A stretch of 64,000 bases of DNA, from the NCBI RefSeq assembly GCF_000768345.1, contig NZ_AVPS01000003.1, positions 248,001 through 312,000 of the forward strand. The letters are read 5' to 3'. The position numbers and the translations under genes are program-made. How positions within the stretch are numbered: the first letter of the stretch is position 1; each line of letters opens with the position of its first letter. Below are positions 1-8,180 of this stretch, piece after piece. The notes below the pieces were generated by a model that was not told the DNA's origin, made no database searches, and saw only the letters and a list, made by a program, of their open reading frames with translations. Source of the stretch: Lysobacter concretionis Ko07 = DSM 16239 (GTDB lineage Bacteria; Pseudomonadota; Gammaproteobacteria; Xanthomonadales; Xanthomonadaceae).

Positions 1-93
1 TGCGCCGCCACCGGCCGCATGCCGGCAGGGATGGCGCAGACTGATGCAGGGCAGGCCAATGACCGCGACCCACCCCCGACACGGAGAACACCC

Positions 94-579
94 ATGAGCA
101 TCCGTCTTGCCATCCTCGCGCTCGCCACCGTACTGCTGGCCGCCTGCGCCAGCCAGCCCAAGCCGCTGCAGGGCGAGTTCGCCCAGATCAGCCCCCACGA
201 CGCCGGCAGCATCGACCGTACCGGTGCCCTCGTGCGCTGGGGGGGTCGGATCGTGCAGGTCGAGCCGCACCCGAACCGCACCTGCTTCGAGATGATCTCG
301 ACCCGGCTCAACGTCTACGGCCGACCGTACTGGGCGACCGACGACGTCGGCGGCCGCTTCATCGCCTGCCGCGACGGCTTCTACGACCCGGCGCTGTTCC
401 AGACCAACCGCGAGGTGACCTTCACCGGCCGCATCGATGGTTATGAGAACCGCCGCATCGGCGGGTACGACTACCGTTTCCCGCGCGTCGCCGCCGACGT
501 GGTGTACCTGTGGCCGGTGCGCGAACGGGTCGACGTGATCACCCGCCCCTCGCCGTGGCCGTGGTGGGGTTACTGGTAG
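94..579 (+). CDS. slp: Slp family outer-membrane lipoprotein
   Basis: This is a 161-residue predicted lipoprotein of the Slp (starvation-inducible) family. The N-terminus is a short signal peptide ending in the lipobox LAAC, so Cys18 would be lipidated after signal peptidase II cleavage. The body carries the family signature GALVRWGGRIVQVEPHPN near residues 45-65, followed by a GRPYW/GRF region. I start at ATG 94 because GGAGA lies 6 bases upstream. An upstream in-frame ATG at position 19 would bury the signal peptide behind 25 polar residues. Slp proteins sit in the outer membrane and their molecular role is not settled. The C-terminus is rich in Trp and Pro. The gene faces the hit gene across a shared terminator. 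Confidence 0.85.
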   Translation: MSIRLAILALATVLLAACASQPKPLQGEFAQISPHDAGSIDRTGALVRWGGRIVQVEPHPNRTCFEMISTRLNVYGRPYWATDDVGGRFIACRDGFYDPALFQTNREVTFTGRIDGYENRRIGGYDYRFPRVAADVVYLWPVRERVDVITRPSPWPWWGYW

Positions 580-612
580 CAGCCAGCGTCCGGGAAGCCG
601 CCGACACACATG

Positions 613-639
613 AAAACGCCCCGTAAACCGGGGCGTTTT
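613..639. terminator. Bidirectional intrinsic terminator between slp and hit
   Basis: CGCCCCG at 617-623 and CGGGGCG at 629-635 form a perfect 7-bp stem with loop TAAAC. AAAA flanks it on the left and TTTT on the right, so it has a U-tract in both directions. It sits between two convergent genes. Confidence 0.85.
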
Positions 640-656
640 CGCATCCTGCGGGATGA

Positions 657-1010
657 CTACTTCTGCGTGCCGAACCGGCCCAGCGGGGCACCGGCCAGCA
701 GGTGCAGGTGGATCTGGAACACGGTCTGGCCGGCATGCTCGTTGCAGTTCATCACCACCCGGTAGCCGTCTTCAGCCAGGCCCTCGCGCTTGGCATACTC
801 CGCGGCCGCGTGCACGAGGCCACCCACGACCGCGGCCTGCCCATCGGTCAGGTCGTTGAGTGTCGCGATCGGGGTCTTGGGCACGAACAGCACATGCACC
901 GGCGCCTGCGGGGCGATGTCGCGGAACGCGATCAGGCGGTCGTCCTCGTAGACGATGTCGGCGGGCAGTTCGCGGCGGATGATCTTGCCGAAAATGGTGT
1001 CGTCGGTCAT
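657..1010 (-). CDS. Histidine triad (HIT/HINT-type) nucleotide-binding protein
   Basis: This 117-residue protein has the usual length of HINT-type purine nucleoside phosphoramidases and the conserved start TIFGKIIRRELP. The signature GQTVFQIHLHLLAG lies at residues 95-108. His101 and His103 match the second and third His of the HxHxH triad, and His101 is the catalytic position in HINT enzymes. The first triad position is Gln99 rather than His, which is unusual for this branch. The start is supported by GGAG seven bases upstream. The gene is the last member of the dnaX-ybaB-recR transcription unit, 68 bp behind recR and directly before the terminator. The substrate in bacteria is generally an aminoacyl-adenylate or adenosine phosphoramidate. 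That part is family knowledge. Confidence 0.9.
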   Translation of the reverse strand: MTDDTIFGKIIRRELPADIVYEDDRLIAFRDIAPQAPVHVLFVPKTPIATLNDLTDGQAAVVGGLVHAAAEYAKREGLAEDGYRVVMNCNEHAGQTVFQIHLHLLAGAPLGRFGTQK

Positions 1011-1078
1011 GGCGGAACTCCGGTGAGGATGGCGGCATTGTCGCCCGGTGCGGGCGGTGGCCGGCCCGGGATATTTCT

Positions 1079-1675
1079 CTAGGGCATCTCGCTGCGGCTG
1101 CCGAACGCGTGCGACAGGGTGCCGCGATCGACGTATTCCAGTTCGCCGCCCAGCGGCACGCCATGGGTCAGCCGGCTGGGCCGGACGTTGTGCTGGCGTG
1201 CGATCTGGCCGACGTAATGGGCGGTCGCCTCGCCTTCCACCGTCGGGTTGGTGGCGACGATCAACTCCGACACCTCGCCTTCGGCCAGCCGCGCATGCAG
1301 GCGATCCAGCCCCAGCTCGGCCGGGCCGATGCCGTCGAGCGGGCTGAGCCGCCCCTGCAACACGTAGTACAGCCCGCGGTAGCCGGTCGCCTGCTCGATC
1401 GCGAGGCGGTCGGCCGGGGTTTCCACCACGCACAACTGATGGACATCGCGCGAGGCGCTGGCGCAGGTCGGGCAGACCTCGTCCTCGCTGAAATCCCGGC
1501 AACGCGCGCAATGGCCGATCTTCTCCACCGCGACCGCGAGCGCATCGGCCAGCCGCTGGCCACCCGCGCGCTCCCGTTCGAGCACGTGGTAGGCCATGCG
1601 CTGGGCCGACTTCTGGCCGACGCCGGGCAGCACGCGCAACGCGTCGATCAACTGCTCAAGCAGGGGTGAGCTCAT
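1079..1675 (-). CDS. recR: Recombination protein RecR
   Basis: RecR works with RecF and RecO to load RecA on gapped, SSB-coated DNA. At 198 residues it has the normal length. A helix-hairpin-helix (residues about 10-30, [18 protein letters not shown]) is followed by a four-cysteine zinc finger (Cys56, Cys59, Cys68, Cys71). A Toprim domain follows ([12 protein letters not shown] through [14 protein letters not shown]). It ends with the [17 protein letters not shown] motif found in all RecR proteins. It lies 9 bp downstream of ybaB, in the conserved dnaX-ybaB-recR order, which argues for cotranscription with the clamp-loader gene. Confidence 0.97.
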   Translation of the reverse strand: MSSPLLEQLIDALRVLPGVGQKSAQRMAYHVLERERAGGQRLADALAVAVEKIGHCARCRDFSEDEVCPTCASASRDVHQLCVVETPADRLAIEQATGYRGLYYVLQGRLSPLDGIGPAELGLDRLHARLAEGEVSELIVATNPTVEGEATAHYVGQIARQHNVRPSRLTHGVPLGGELEYVDRGTLSHAFGSRSEMP

Positions 1676-1684
1676 CGCGGAGCG

Positions 1685-2005
1685 TCAGAACGGCAACTTC
1701 ATTCCCGGCGGCAGCTGCATGCCGGCGGTCGCCGAACCCATCTTCTCCTGCGAGGCCGCGTTGACCTTGTTGACCGCGTCGTTGATCGCCGCGGCGATCA
1801 GGTCTTCGGCCATTTCCGGGTCGGACAGCACGCTGGGATCGATGCGCACCTTGCGGCACTCCATGCGCCCGGTCAGGGTCACGTTGACCATGCCGCCGCC
1901 GGCGTTGCCGGTGACCTCGATGTTGGCCAGTTCTTCCTGCGCACGCTGCATGTTTTCCTGCATCTTCTGCGCTTGCTGCATGAGTTGGGCGATGTTTCCA
2001 CGCAT
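1685..2005 (-). CDS. ybaB: YbaB/EbfC family nucleoid-associated protein
   Basis: This 106-residue DNA-binding protein belongs to the YbaB/EbfC family, whose dimers form a tweezer-like fold on DNA. The N-terminal amphipathic helix ([20 protein letters not shown]) and the core [28 protein letters not shown] are typical. The Met-rich, Pro-rich tail ([11 protein letters not shown]) is also characteristic. The ATG at 2005 gives the normal N-terminus. Longer in-frame openings upstream are non-homologous, and the ribosome-binding site is weak. The gene sits between dnaX and recR, its usual position in bacteria. Confidence 0.95.
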   Translation of the reverse strand: MRGNIAQLMQQAQKMQENMQRAQEELANIEVTGNAGGGMVNVTLTGRMECRKVRIDPSVLSDPEMAEDLIAAAINDAVNKVNAASQEKMGSATAGMQLPPGMKLPF

Positions 2006-2105
2006 GTCGTCTACTCGTTCCGGTCGGTGAAATGAAGGATTACGGGATGTCTGTCGAGATGAAGGCGGCGCACGCCATCCACAAGGCCGCGAACGGCCTT
2101 CCGGT

Positions 2106-4127
2106 TCAGGCGCCGTCGAACGGGCGGATCGAATCGGCCACGATCTTCGCGCCGTACTGGCCCACCAGCTGCTGCACCTGCGCATCGTTCATGAACGCTC
2201 GTTCCGCCATCGCCTGGCGCTCGTCCCGGGCCCGTTCGTTGCGCTCGCGCAGCGAAGTGATCTTGCCGGTCGCGGCCTCGAAGCGGATATCCGGCACGCC
2301 GCCGAACAACGGCGCCAGGGCATCGGCGATCTGCCGCACCAGGGCCGGCTTGTTCAGCAGCTCATCGTCCGGGGCCAGGCCGAGTGTCAACACAGTGTCG
2401 TGACAGGCAATGAAGCCCACATGCTCGGCCAGCACACGTGCGGGACCTTTCAGTTCGCTCGCCATCACCCAGGCATGCCAGGCGTCGGCATTGTCGATGA
2501 CAGCGCTTTCGAATCCGGTGTCAGGCGGCCGCTCCGGCCGCGGCGCTGCCAATGCATCGGCCAAAACAGCGGGAGCTGGATCCATCGAAGGTGCGGCGGG
2601 TGCTGCCGGCATCGCGGCGGCCTCGTCCTCAAGCTCGCGATGTCCCTGGTGTTCGAGTGCCCCGGCATCCGCGACCCGGACCGGCGCCGGCTTTCCGGCA
2701 GCCTGCAGCGACGATGTCGCCATTACGGGCTCAACGGCCGGCTCATACGCGGACTGCGTTTCCGCCGTTACCGGCATCGGCGGCGCCGTGATTGGCGGCT
2801 GCGCGCCGGGATCCGCATCCGGCACCGCTGGCAACGCCGGGACTCCCGGATCGGCGACTAACCTCACCGAGGCAGCCGATTGCGAGATATCAATCGCCGG
2901 CACGTCCGGCCGTTGTGCTTCGGCTTTTTTTTCCGGCGCGGGCAGCATGCCGGTCGCGCTCGCGGCGGCCGGTGCCGGCGTTGCCGGTCCAGCCGCGGCC
3001 GCATCATCGCGCTCCGAAGCCGCCGGTGTCGGGCGCCCCGCGCCCGGGCCCGCCGGACGGAACGCCAGCATCCGCAGCACGCTCATCTCGAATCCGGCCC
3101 GCGGGCTCGGCGCCAGCGGCAGGTCGCGGCGGCCGTTGATCGCCATCTGGTACCACAGCTGCACCACTTCGGCCGGCACCTTGGCGGCCAATGCATCGAC
3201 ATCGACGCCATCGGTCTGGACCGCCACGCCTGGCACGAGTTGCCGCACCTGGATCCGGTGCAGGGCTTCGGTCAGTGCTTCCAGCACGCTGCCCCAGTCA
3301 GGCGAGAACTCGGCCAGCGTCGCCACCTCGTGCAGCAGCGTCCCGCCATCGCCATTACCCAGCGCATCCAGCAGCGCGCCCACGCGGGTCTGGTCGACGG
3401 TGCCGAGCATCGTCGCCACCGCCGCATCGGTCAGCTGGCCGCCGGTGTAGGCGATCGCCTGGTCCAGCAGCGACAGCCCGTCGCGCAGGCTGCCGTCGGC
3501 GGCCTTGCTGATCTGGCGTACCGCGCCGGGCTCGACCGCGATGCCCTCGGCCTGCAGGATCTTCTCGACCTGCCCGCCGATCTGGCCCTCGTCGAGGCGC
3601 TTGAGGTTGAACTGCAGGCAGCGCGACAGCACCGTCACCGGCAGCTTCTGCGGGTCGGTGGTCGCCAGCAAAAACTTCACGTGCCCCGGCGGCTCTTCCA
3701 GCGTCTTCAGCAGCGCATTGAACGCCGACTTGGACAGCATGTGGACTTCGTCGATCAGGTAGACCTTGACCCGTCCGCGCGACGGCATGTACTGCGCGTT
3801 GTCGATCAGGTCGCGGACGTCGTCGACACCGGTATTGGAGGCCGCGTCGATCTCCAGCAGGTCGATGAAACGGCCCGCATCGATGTCCCGGCAGGAGTTG
3901 CACTCCCCGCACGGATCGGCCGACGTGCCGCGCTCGCAGTTGAGCGACTTGGCGAAGATCCGCGCAATCGTGGTCTTGCCGACCCCGCGGGTGCCGGAGA
4001 ACAGGAACGCGTGATGGACCCGGCCGGTATCGAGCGCATTGGTCAGCGCCCGGACCACGTGTTCCTGCCCGACCAGTTCGGCGAAGCGCTTGGGCCGCCA
4101 CTTGCGGGCGAGGACGAGGTAGGACAT
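2106..4127 (-). CDS. dnaX: DNA polymerase III clamp-loader subunits tau/gamma (DnaX)
   Basis: The full-length product is 673 residues (tau form), an AAA+ ATPase of the clamp loader that loads the beta sliding clamp. Visible parts are Walker A GTRGVGKT (45-52), a zinc module (Cys64, Cys73, Cys76, Cys79), Walker B LIDE (124-127) and the sensor/arginine-finger motif LSRC (167-170). After about residue 370 comes a long Ala/Pro-rich linker and then a tau-specific C-terminal domain. The ATG is preceded by AAGG six bases upstream. At codons 399-401 the coding strand contains eight consecutive A (GAA AAA AAA). Slipping to the -1 frame there adds 11 residues and then meets TGA, giving a product of about 412 residues, the right size for a gamma subunit. 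See the separate feature and finding. Confidence 0.97.
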   Translation of the reverse strand: MSYLVLARKWRPKRFAELVGQEHVVRALTNALDTGRVHHAFLFSGTRGVGKTTIARIFAKSLNCERGTSADPCGECNSCRDIDAGRFIDLLEIDAASNTGVDDVRDLIDNAQYMPSRGRVKVYLIDEVHMLSKSAFNALLKTLEEPPGHVKFLLATTDPQKLPVTVLSRCLQFNLKRLDEGQIGGQVEKILQAEGIAVEPGAVRQISKAADGSLRDGLSLLDQAIAYTGGQLTDAAVATMLGTVDQTRVGALLDALGNGDGGTLLHEVATLAEFSPDWGSVLEALTEALHRIQVRQLVPGVAVQTDGVDVDALAAKVPAEVVQLWYQMAINGRRDLPLAPSPRAGFEMSVLRMLAFRPAGPGAGRPTPAASERDDAAAAGPATPAPAAASATGMLPAPEKKAEAQRPDVPAIDISQSAASVRLVADPGVPALPAVPDADPGAQPPITAPPMPVTAETQSAYEPAVEPVMATSSLQAAGKPAPVRVADAGALEHQGHRELEDEAAAMPAAPAAPSMDPAPAVLADALAAPRPERPPDTGFESAVIDNADAWHAWVMASELKGPARVLAEHVGFIACHDTVLTLGLAPDDELLNKPALVRQIADALAPLFGGVPDIRFEAATGKITSLRERNERARDERQAMAERAFMNDAQVQQLVGQYGAKIVADSIRPFDGA
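2890..2932 (-). promoter_or_regulatory. Putative dnaX frameshift/slippage site with -1 frame stop
   Basis: The coding strand has A8 (2932-2925), read in frame as GAA AAA AAA GCC and containing the slippery heptamer A AAA AAA. In the -1 frame the next codons are AGC CGA AGC ACA ACG GCC GGA CGT GCC GGC GAT and then TGA at 2892-2890. A small GC hairpin (GCCGG 2910-2906, loop ACGTG, CCGGC 2900-2896) starts 14 nt after the run. Long A-runs are rare in this GC-rich sequence. Whether the slip is translational (as in E. coli) or transcriptional (as in Thermus) cannot be told from sequence. Confidence 0.65.
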
Positions 4128-4257
4128 CGATAACCTTGGACAAGTCCGGAGGGAATGGCTGCTGGCCCGTGCGCCGTGCCGCGGTCGGCCGGCCATGGCG
4201 GGCCGGTGCCATTGTGCCACGCCGCATCCCCCGCGCCGACGACCGCCAACAGGCGAC

Positions 4258-4286
4258 TTGTCCGCAAGCCCCGGCACCGCTAGACT
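4258..4286 (+). promoter_or_regulatory. Sigma-70 promoter for tRNA-Ser(GGA) and probably the SRP RNA
   Basis: TTGTCC (4258-4263) and TAGACT (4281-4286) are separated by exactly 17 bp. Transcription would begin near 4293, about 59 nt before the mature tRNA. The region is the divergent interval between dnaX and the tRNA. This is inference from consensus spacing only. Confidence 0.5.
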
Positions 4287-4351
4287 TTGCGACCCGCTGG
4301 CGACCTGGTGTCGTTGCGGGGGTCTGAGCGGCTTCAGATGCGGGACGATGC

Positions 4352-4444
4352 GGAGAGGTGTCCGAGTGGTTGAAGGAGCACGCCTGGAAAGTGTGTAAGC
4401 GTCTAAACCGCGCTTCGGGGGTTCGAATCCCCCTCTCTCCGCCA
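4352..4444 (+). tRNA. tRNA-Ser(GGA)
   Basis: This is a class II tRNA with a long variable arm. The anticodon loop CTGGAAA carries GGA and reads UCC/UCU serine codons. The T loop is TTCGAAT. The acceptor stem GGAGAGG pairs with TCTCTCC with a G-U at the last pair. The discriminator is G, and CCA is encoded. Confidence 0.95.
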
Positions 4445-4465
4445 GATTTTGCAGTATCCCGCTTG

Positions 4466-4491
4466 CTTGTGACTGTGCATCTTGTAACTGT
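4466..4491. repeat. Direct repeat upstream of the SRP RNA gene
   Basis: CTTGTGACTGT (4466-4476) and CTTGTAACTGT (4481-4491) match at 10 of 11 positions with a 15-bp period, directly before the 4.5S RNA. They may be part of a promoter or processing region, or chance. Confidence 0.35.
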
Positions 4492-4497
4492 CCATGG

Positions 4498-4601
4498 TGG
4501 CCCCGTCGGCCCCTCGCGACGCCAGGTCGAAAACTCCGCCAGGGCCGGAAGGCAGCAACGGTATTGACTGATGCGGGTGCCGAGGTCAGCCGGCGGGGCC
4601 A
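4498..4601 (+). ncRNA. ffs: Signal recognition particle 4.5S RNA
   Basis: This is the small bacterial SRP RNA of about 104 nt, partner of Ffh in co-translational targeting. The invariant apical motif GGCCGGAAGGCAGCA (4543-4557) and the opposite strand GGGTGCCGAGG (4575-4585) form the Ffh-binding domain. The ends TGGCCCCG and CGGGGCCA pair to close the hairpin, which fixes the boundaries to within a few bases. It lies 53 bp after tRNA-Ser and may share its transcript. No convincing terminator follows it. Confidence 0.92.
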
Positions 4602-4683
4602 TCGCCTTTCCGGGAATTGCCCGCGACTTAGTGCGAACGCCAAGCTTCTTCCGAGCGGACCTTGCCGTCGCCCCCGCCTTGAA

Positions 4684-5445
4684 CTATCGCGGCACTTCGA
4701 CCTGCAACGCAGTGCTGTCCGCCAACGCGACCACTTCGCCCGGCCGGCCGATCCGATAGCCCCGCGCGGCGAGTATTTCTCCCTCCTGCACGCTGCCGTA
4801 GTGGTACAGCAGGCAACGGGCCAGCACCTCGCGCGGGTATTCGCGCTCCAGGTCCTCGATGCCGCTGTGCGAGGGGTTGCCATGCAACGCGCAATCGTGG
4901 GCGATCAGCTCCCCGGCATCGGCGACCTTGGCCAGCACTTCGGGAATCGGCCGGGTATCGCCGGTCCAGACCACGCTGCCGTGCAACCGCAAGCCGAACG
5001 CGGTGTCGGGCCAGTGATGGCGCACGGGAAACACTTCCAGCCGCACGCCGTCGTGCCAGAACGCGTCGCCGACCGGGATCACCTGGAACGCATCCCAGAA
5101 GTTCGCCCCGCCCTCCGCCAGCGGATTGGGGTAATCGCCCACGCGCTGATGCAGCAGCGGCACCAGCTTCGCCGGCACATACAGGCGTACCCGGCCGCGA
5201 CGGCCGGGGTCGAAATAGCTCTGCACGAACAACCGCTCGAAGCCGGCGATGTGGTCGAGGTGGGTGTGGGTGATGAACAACGCCTGCGGGGCGGCGCCGT
5301 AATGCGCCAGATAGGCCGACAAGCCTTCGCCGCCGCAGTCGATGGTCAGCCACGGCTGGCCGTCGCGCTCCAGGGTCGCCATCGCCGAGCCCAGCTCGAC
5401 CGCCGAGGCATTGCCCACTCCGTGCAGGCGCAGGGTCCAGGCCAT
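4684..5445 (-). CDS. Metallo-beta-lactamase-fold hydrolase (ribonuclease Z-like)
   Basis: This 253-residue soluble protein has an MBL fold. The zinc motif THTHLDHIAG is near residues 59-68, and later ligand motifs are HHWPDTAFG, WTGDTRP and AHDCALHGNPSHSG. This arrangement resembles the RNase Z/PhnP-like branch rather than glyoxalase II, but it lacks a clear specificity motif and I do not assign a substrate. The start codon is 3 bases from the stop of kdkA, so the two genes are cotranscribed. In related genomes this MBL gene commonly follows kdkA. That neighbourhood suggests an envelope-linked or RNA-processing role, but this is inference. Confidence 0.85.
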   Translation of the reverse strand: MAWTLRLHGVGNASAVELGSAMATLERDGQPWLTIDCGGEGLSAYLAHYGAAPQALFITHTHLDHIAGFERLFVQSYFDPGRRGRVRLYVPAKLVPLLHQRVGDYPNPLAEGGANFWDAFQVIPVGDAFWHDGVRLEVFPVRHHWPDTAFGLRLHGSVVWTGDTRPIPEVLAKVADAGELIAHDCALHGNPSHSGIEDLEREYPREVLARCLLYHYGSVQEGEILAARGYRIGRPGEVVALADSTALQVEVPR

Positions 5446-5448
5446 CGG

Positions 5449-6198
5449 TCAGTAGCCCCGCGCCCATGCGCGGTCATAGGCGCCGCGCAAACGGGCGAAA
5501 TCGCGCTCCACCGCGGTGACTTCGCGCTCGCCGCGCAGCTTCAGCAACGAGCGCTTGAGGCGGGCGAGATTGCGCTCCCGCCAGCCAGTGGCGGGAATCG
5601 CGATCCGGCCGCGATCCAGGTCGATCACCCAGCCGTTGCCGCAGGTGTCGAACATCAGGTTGTGGGCGTTCAGGTCGGCGTGATCGAGGCCCGCCCGGTG
5701 CGCGCGCGCGACCAGCCGACCGGCCTCTTCCCATGGCGCACCGTCGCCGGCCACCATCGCCCGGTCGGCCAGGGTGCGCACGTCGGGCAGGCGCTCGATC
5801 AGGATCGCGCACCGGTAGAACAGGCCTTCGCGGCGATAGCTCGCGGCGATCGGCCGCGGCACCGGCACGCCTTTTTCGATCATCGCGCGCGACAGCCGAT
5901 ACTCCGCAAAACTGCGCGTCGCGTCGGCACTGCGCCACAGGTAACGGTCACGGCTGAGCCTGGCCACCATGCCGCCACGCAGGTAGCGTCGCAACACCGC
6001 CGGGCCGAACGGCGCGTCGACAAACCACGCCCCGCCGCGTCCGCCGCTTTCAACCGGGCGCGCTTTTTCCTCCCAGAACGCGGGAACGAACCATTCCGGC
6101 TGCGCTTGCCGCATCCGTGTGGTGTCGAACAGAATCGCCCCGTAACCGCCGTCTTCGCGGAATGGCGTCAGTCCCTCGGCAGCGTCATACCCCGTCAT
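5449..6198 (-). CDS. kdkA: 3-deoxy-D-manno-octulosonic acid (Kdo) kinase
   Basis: KdkA phosphorylates the Kdo residue of lipid A-Kdo at the cytoplasmic face of the inner membrane during LPS core assembly. The 249-residue protein has a eukaryotic-like kinase fold: GGRGGAWFV as nucleotide loop (52-60), catalytic motif DHADLNAHN (172-180) and metal-binding Asp in VIDLDRG (191-197). I use ATG 6198. An alternative ATG at 6222 would add eight residues and overlap the start of the divergent glycosyltransferase. The 22-bp gap to that gene leaves little room for two promoters. The association with a GT9 transferase and DUF6165 supports LPS core synthesis. Confidence 0.9.
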   Translation of the reverse strand: MTGYDAAEGLTPFREDGGYGAILFDTTRMRQAQPEWFVPAFWEEKARPVESGGRGGAWFVDAPFGPAVLRRYLRGGMVARLSRDRYLWRSADATRSFAEYRLSRAMIEKGVPVPRPIAASYRREGLFYRCAILIERLPDVRTLADRAMVAGDGAPWEEAGRLVARAHRAGLDHADLNAHNLMFDTCGNGWVIDLDRGRIAIPATGWRERNLARLKRSLLKLRGEREVTAVERDFARLRGAYDRAWARGY

Positions 6199-6220
6199 CA
6201 CCCGGAGTCTAGCAATTAGC

Positions 6221-7282
6221 ATGCCCCCTGCACCCGCTTCGATCTGCCTGCTGCGCCTGTCCGCGCTGGGCGACGTCACCCATGTCGTGCCGCTGGTGCG
6301 CACCCTGCAGGCTGCATGGCCGGACACGCCGCTGAGCTGGATCATCGGCAAGACCGAACAGCGCCTGCTGGAAGGTCTGCCGGGGGTGGAGTTCATCGAG
6401 TACGACAAGAAATCCGGGCTGGGCGGAATGATCGCGCTGTACCGCCGCTTGCACGCCCGTCCCGTCGACACCCGCGCATTCGATGTCTTGCTGCAGATGC
6501 AGGTGGCCGCGCGGGCGAACCTGCTGTCCGCGGTCGTGCCCGCCAGGGTGCGGGTGGGGTACGACAGGGCGCGCTCCAGGGACGGGCACGGCCTGTTCGT
6601 CAACCGTCGGATTCCCGACCGCCCCGGCATCCACGTCCTCGACGCCATCGGCAGTTTCTGCGAACCGCTGGGCCTGCAGCAGACCGACGTGCGCTGGGAC
6701 CTGCCGGTGCCCGCGGAAGCGCGCGAATGGGCACGCGCGCAATGGCCGGACGACGGCACCCGGACCCTGATGATCTCGCCGTGCTCCAGCCACGTGCTGC
6801 GCAACTGGCGGACCGATCGCTATGCCGCCGTCGCCGACCACGCGATCGCGCGCGGCTGGCGGGTGGTGCTGTGCGGTGGACGCAGCGGACTGGAGCGGCA
6901 GACCACCGACGCGATCCTCCATGCGATGCGTGGCGAGGCGCTCGACCTGGTCGGCAAGGACACCCTGAAACAATTGCCCGCGCTGCTGGAACGCGCCGAC
7001 CTGTTGCTGACCCCGGATTCGGGGCCGATGCACATCGCCAACGCGATGGGCACCAAGGTGCTGGGCCTGCATGCGGCCAGCAACCCGGCCCGCAGCGGGC
7101 CCTACAGCGACCGCCGCTACTGCGTGGACCGCTATGACGATGCCGCGCGCAGGTTCCGTGGCAAACCGGCAGCCGAACTGCGCTGGGGCAGCAAGATCGA
7201 GCACGAGGGCGTCATGGATCTGGTCACGGTGGAAGACGCGACGGAGGCCTTCGAACGCTTCGTCACCGACGCGTCGGGCTAG
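6221..7282 (+). CDS. Glycosyltransferase family 9 protein (ADP-heptose:LPS heptosyltransferase-like)
   Basis: This 353-residue GT-B glycosyltransferase is of family 9. The N-terminal Rossmann half opens with [23 protein letters not shown]. The C-terminal nucleotide-sugar half carries the GT9 hallmarks [17 protein letters not shown] and [25 protein letters not shown]. Most relatives transfer L-glycero-D-manno-heptose to Kdo or to another heptose in the LPS inner core. Whether this one is WaaC-, WaaF- or WaaQ-like cannot be decided here. It diverges from kdkA and converges with the DUF6165 gene, so all three probably act on the same core oligosaccharide. Confidence 0.88.
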   Translation: MPPAPASICLLRLSALGDVTHVVPLVRTLQAAWPDTPLSWIIGKTEQRLLEGLPGVEFIEYDKKSGLGGMIALYRRLHARPVDTRAFDVLLQMQVAARANLLSAVVPARVRVGYDRARSRDGHGLFVNRRIPDRPGIHVLDAIGSFCEPLGLQQTDVRWDLPVPAEAREWARAQWPDDGTRTLMISPCSSHVLRNWRTDRYAAVADHAIARGWRVVLCGGRSGLERQTTDAILHAMRGEALDLVGKDTLKQLPALLERADLLLTPDSGPMHIANAMGTKVLGLHAASNPARSGPYSDRRYCVDRYDDAARRFRGKPAAELRWGSKIEHEGVMDLVTVEDATEAFERFVTDASG

Positions 7283-7327
7283 TTAGCTGCGAAGCAACGG
7301 TTGCCTGGAAGGGGCCGATCTGCCTCA

Positions 7328-7735
7328 TCACGACGCATCCGGCTTCCGGTAGTCCTGGTAGGACTTTTCCTCGACATAGGTCGAACCCAGCGCGTGGTTG
7401 ATCTCGCGCTTGAGCCGGGCGCGCTCATCGTTCTGGATATAGACGCTGCGGGCGAGCTGGATGAAGTCCGCGTCGAACTCCTGCGCGCGCTCCTTGAGGC
7501 GGATGTCGTCCTCGATCTCCCACAGGCGTTCATTGACCGCCTTGAGCGCCGCGCGCAGGGCGACCACTTCCTTGCCGGCGGCCGGGTGTTCCAGCCAGGT
7601 CTTCTGCAGCGCGCCCAGTTCGTTGTGGATATTGGCCAGCTTGGCCGGATCGGTCATGCGCTCGGATTTGATCGCCAGGATCGAGATCTTGTCGAGCAAC
7701 TCGCCAAAGGAAACGGGAACAAGGATTTCGGACAT
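7328..7735 (-). CDS. DUF6165 family protein
   Basis: This 135-residue soluble, helix-rich protein starts SEILVPVSFGELLDKISILAIKS, the recognisable opening of DUF6165. Charged heptad-like helices run from residue 28 to 115 (NERLWEIEDDIRLKERA), suggesting a coiled-coil or helical bundle. Members of this family are often encoded beside LPS or polysaccharide glycosyltransferases, as here. No catalytic motif is visible and the function is unknown. Confidence 0.8.
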   Translation of the reverse strand: MSEILVPVSFGELLDKISILAIKSERMTDPAKLANIHNELGALQKTWLEHPAAGKEVVALRAALKAVNERLWEIEDDIRLKERAQEFDADFIQLARSVYIQNDERARLKREINHALGSTYVEEKSYQDYRKPDAS

Positions 7736-7809
7736 GGGACGGATTCAACCTGGCGCGCAAGTAAGAACGAGACCGACAGTCTAGCGCCGCACTCTTCCGG
7801 ACTGGTGGC

Positions 7810-7838
7810 TTGTCTGCTTGCCGCGCGCACCGTATGAT
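7810..7838 (+). promoter_or_regulatory. Sigma-70 promoter for tRNA-Ser(CGA)
   Basis: TTGTCT (7810-7815) and TATGAT (7833-7838) are spaced by 17 bp. The predicted start near 7845 is about 34 nt before the tRNA. Confidence 0.6.
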
Positions 7839-7878
7839 TGCGCCCCCACGACCCCGGACTTGCTGCCGGCGGTACACC

Positions 7879-7971
<93 letters not shown>

Positions 7972-7994
7972 ACACAAGGCATCACAAACAACAG

Positions 7995-8019
7995 GGCTGC
8001 CCCGCCGGCAGCCTTTTTT
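7995..8019 (+). terminator. Intrinsic terminator of tRNA-Ser(CGA)
   Basis: GGCTGCC (7995-8001), loop CCGCC, GGCAGCC (8007-8013) and then six T. It is 25 nt downstream of the tRNA. Confidence 0.85.
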
Positions 8020-8117
8020 GTTGCCGGCGCCGGATACAAACCACCGGCCACGCCATCACGCCCACCGACGGGTTCGATGGCCCTGCGGCGCGTGGCCGTC
8101 GAGTTGGCTTCACTGCG

Positions 8118-8146
8118 TTAACGTACGTGAAGGTTATCCCGATAAT
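8118..8146 (+). promoter_or_regulatory. Possible sigma-70 promoter of the PP2C phosphatase gene
   Basis: TTAACG and GATAAT are spaced by 17 bp, ending 34 bp before the ATG. The -35 matches only four of six consensus bases. Confidence 0.4.
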
Positions 8147-8180
8147 CTGAACGCCTGGTCCTGACTTGCATGATCAACCC

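Noticed and set aside
2925-2932. The dnaX A8 run as a sequencing error or pseudogene-causing frameshift
   Set aside because: The zero frame is open and homologous on both sides of the run, so the gene is intact as read.
4128-4883. A 252-residue N-terminal extension of DnaX continuing through the tRNA-Ser and SRP RNA genes
   Set aside because: The frame is open by chance; it crosses two RNA genes on the other strand. The ATG at 4127 with AAGG upstream gives the standard N-terminus.
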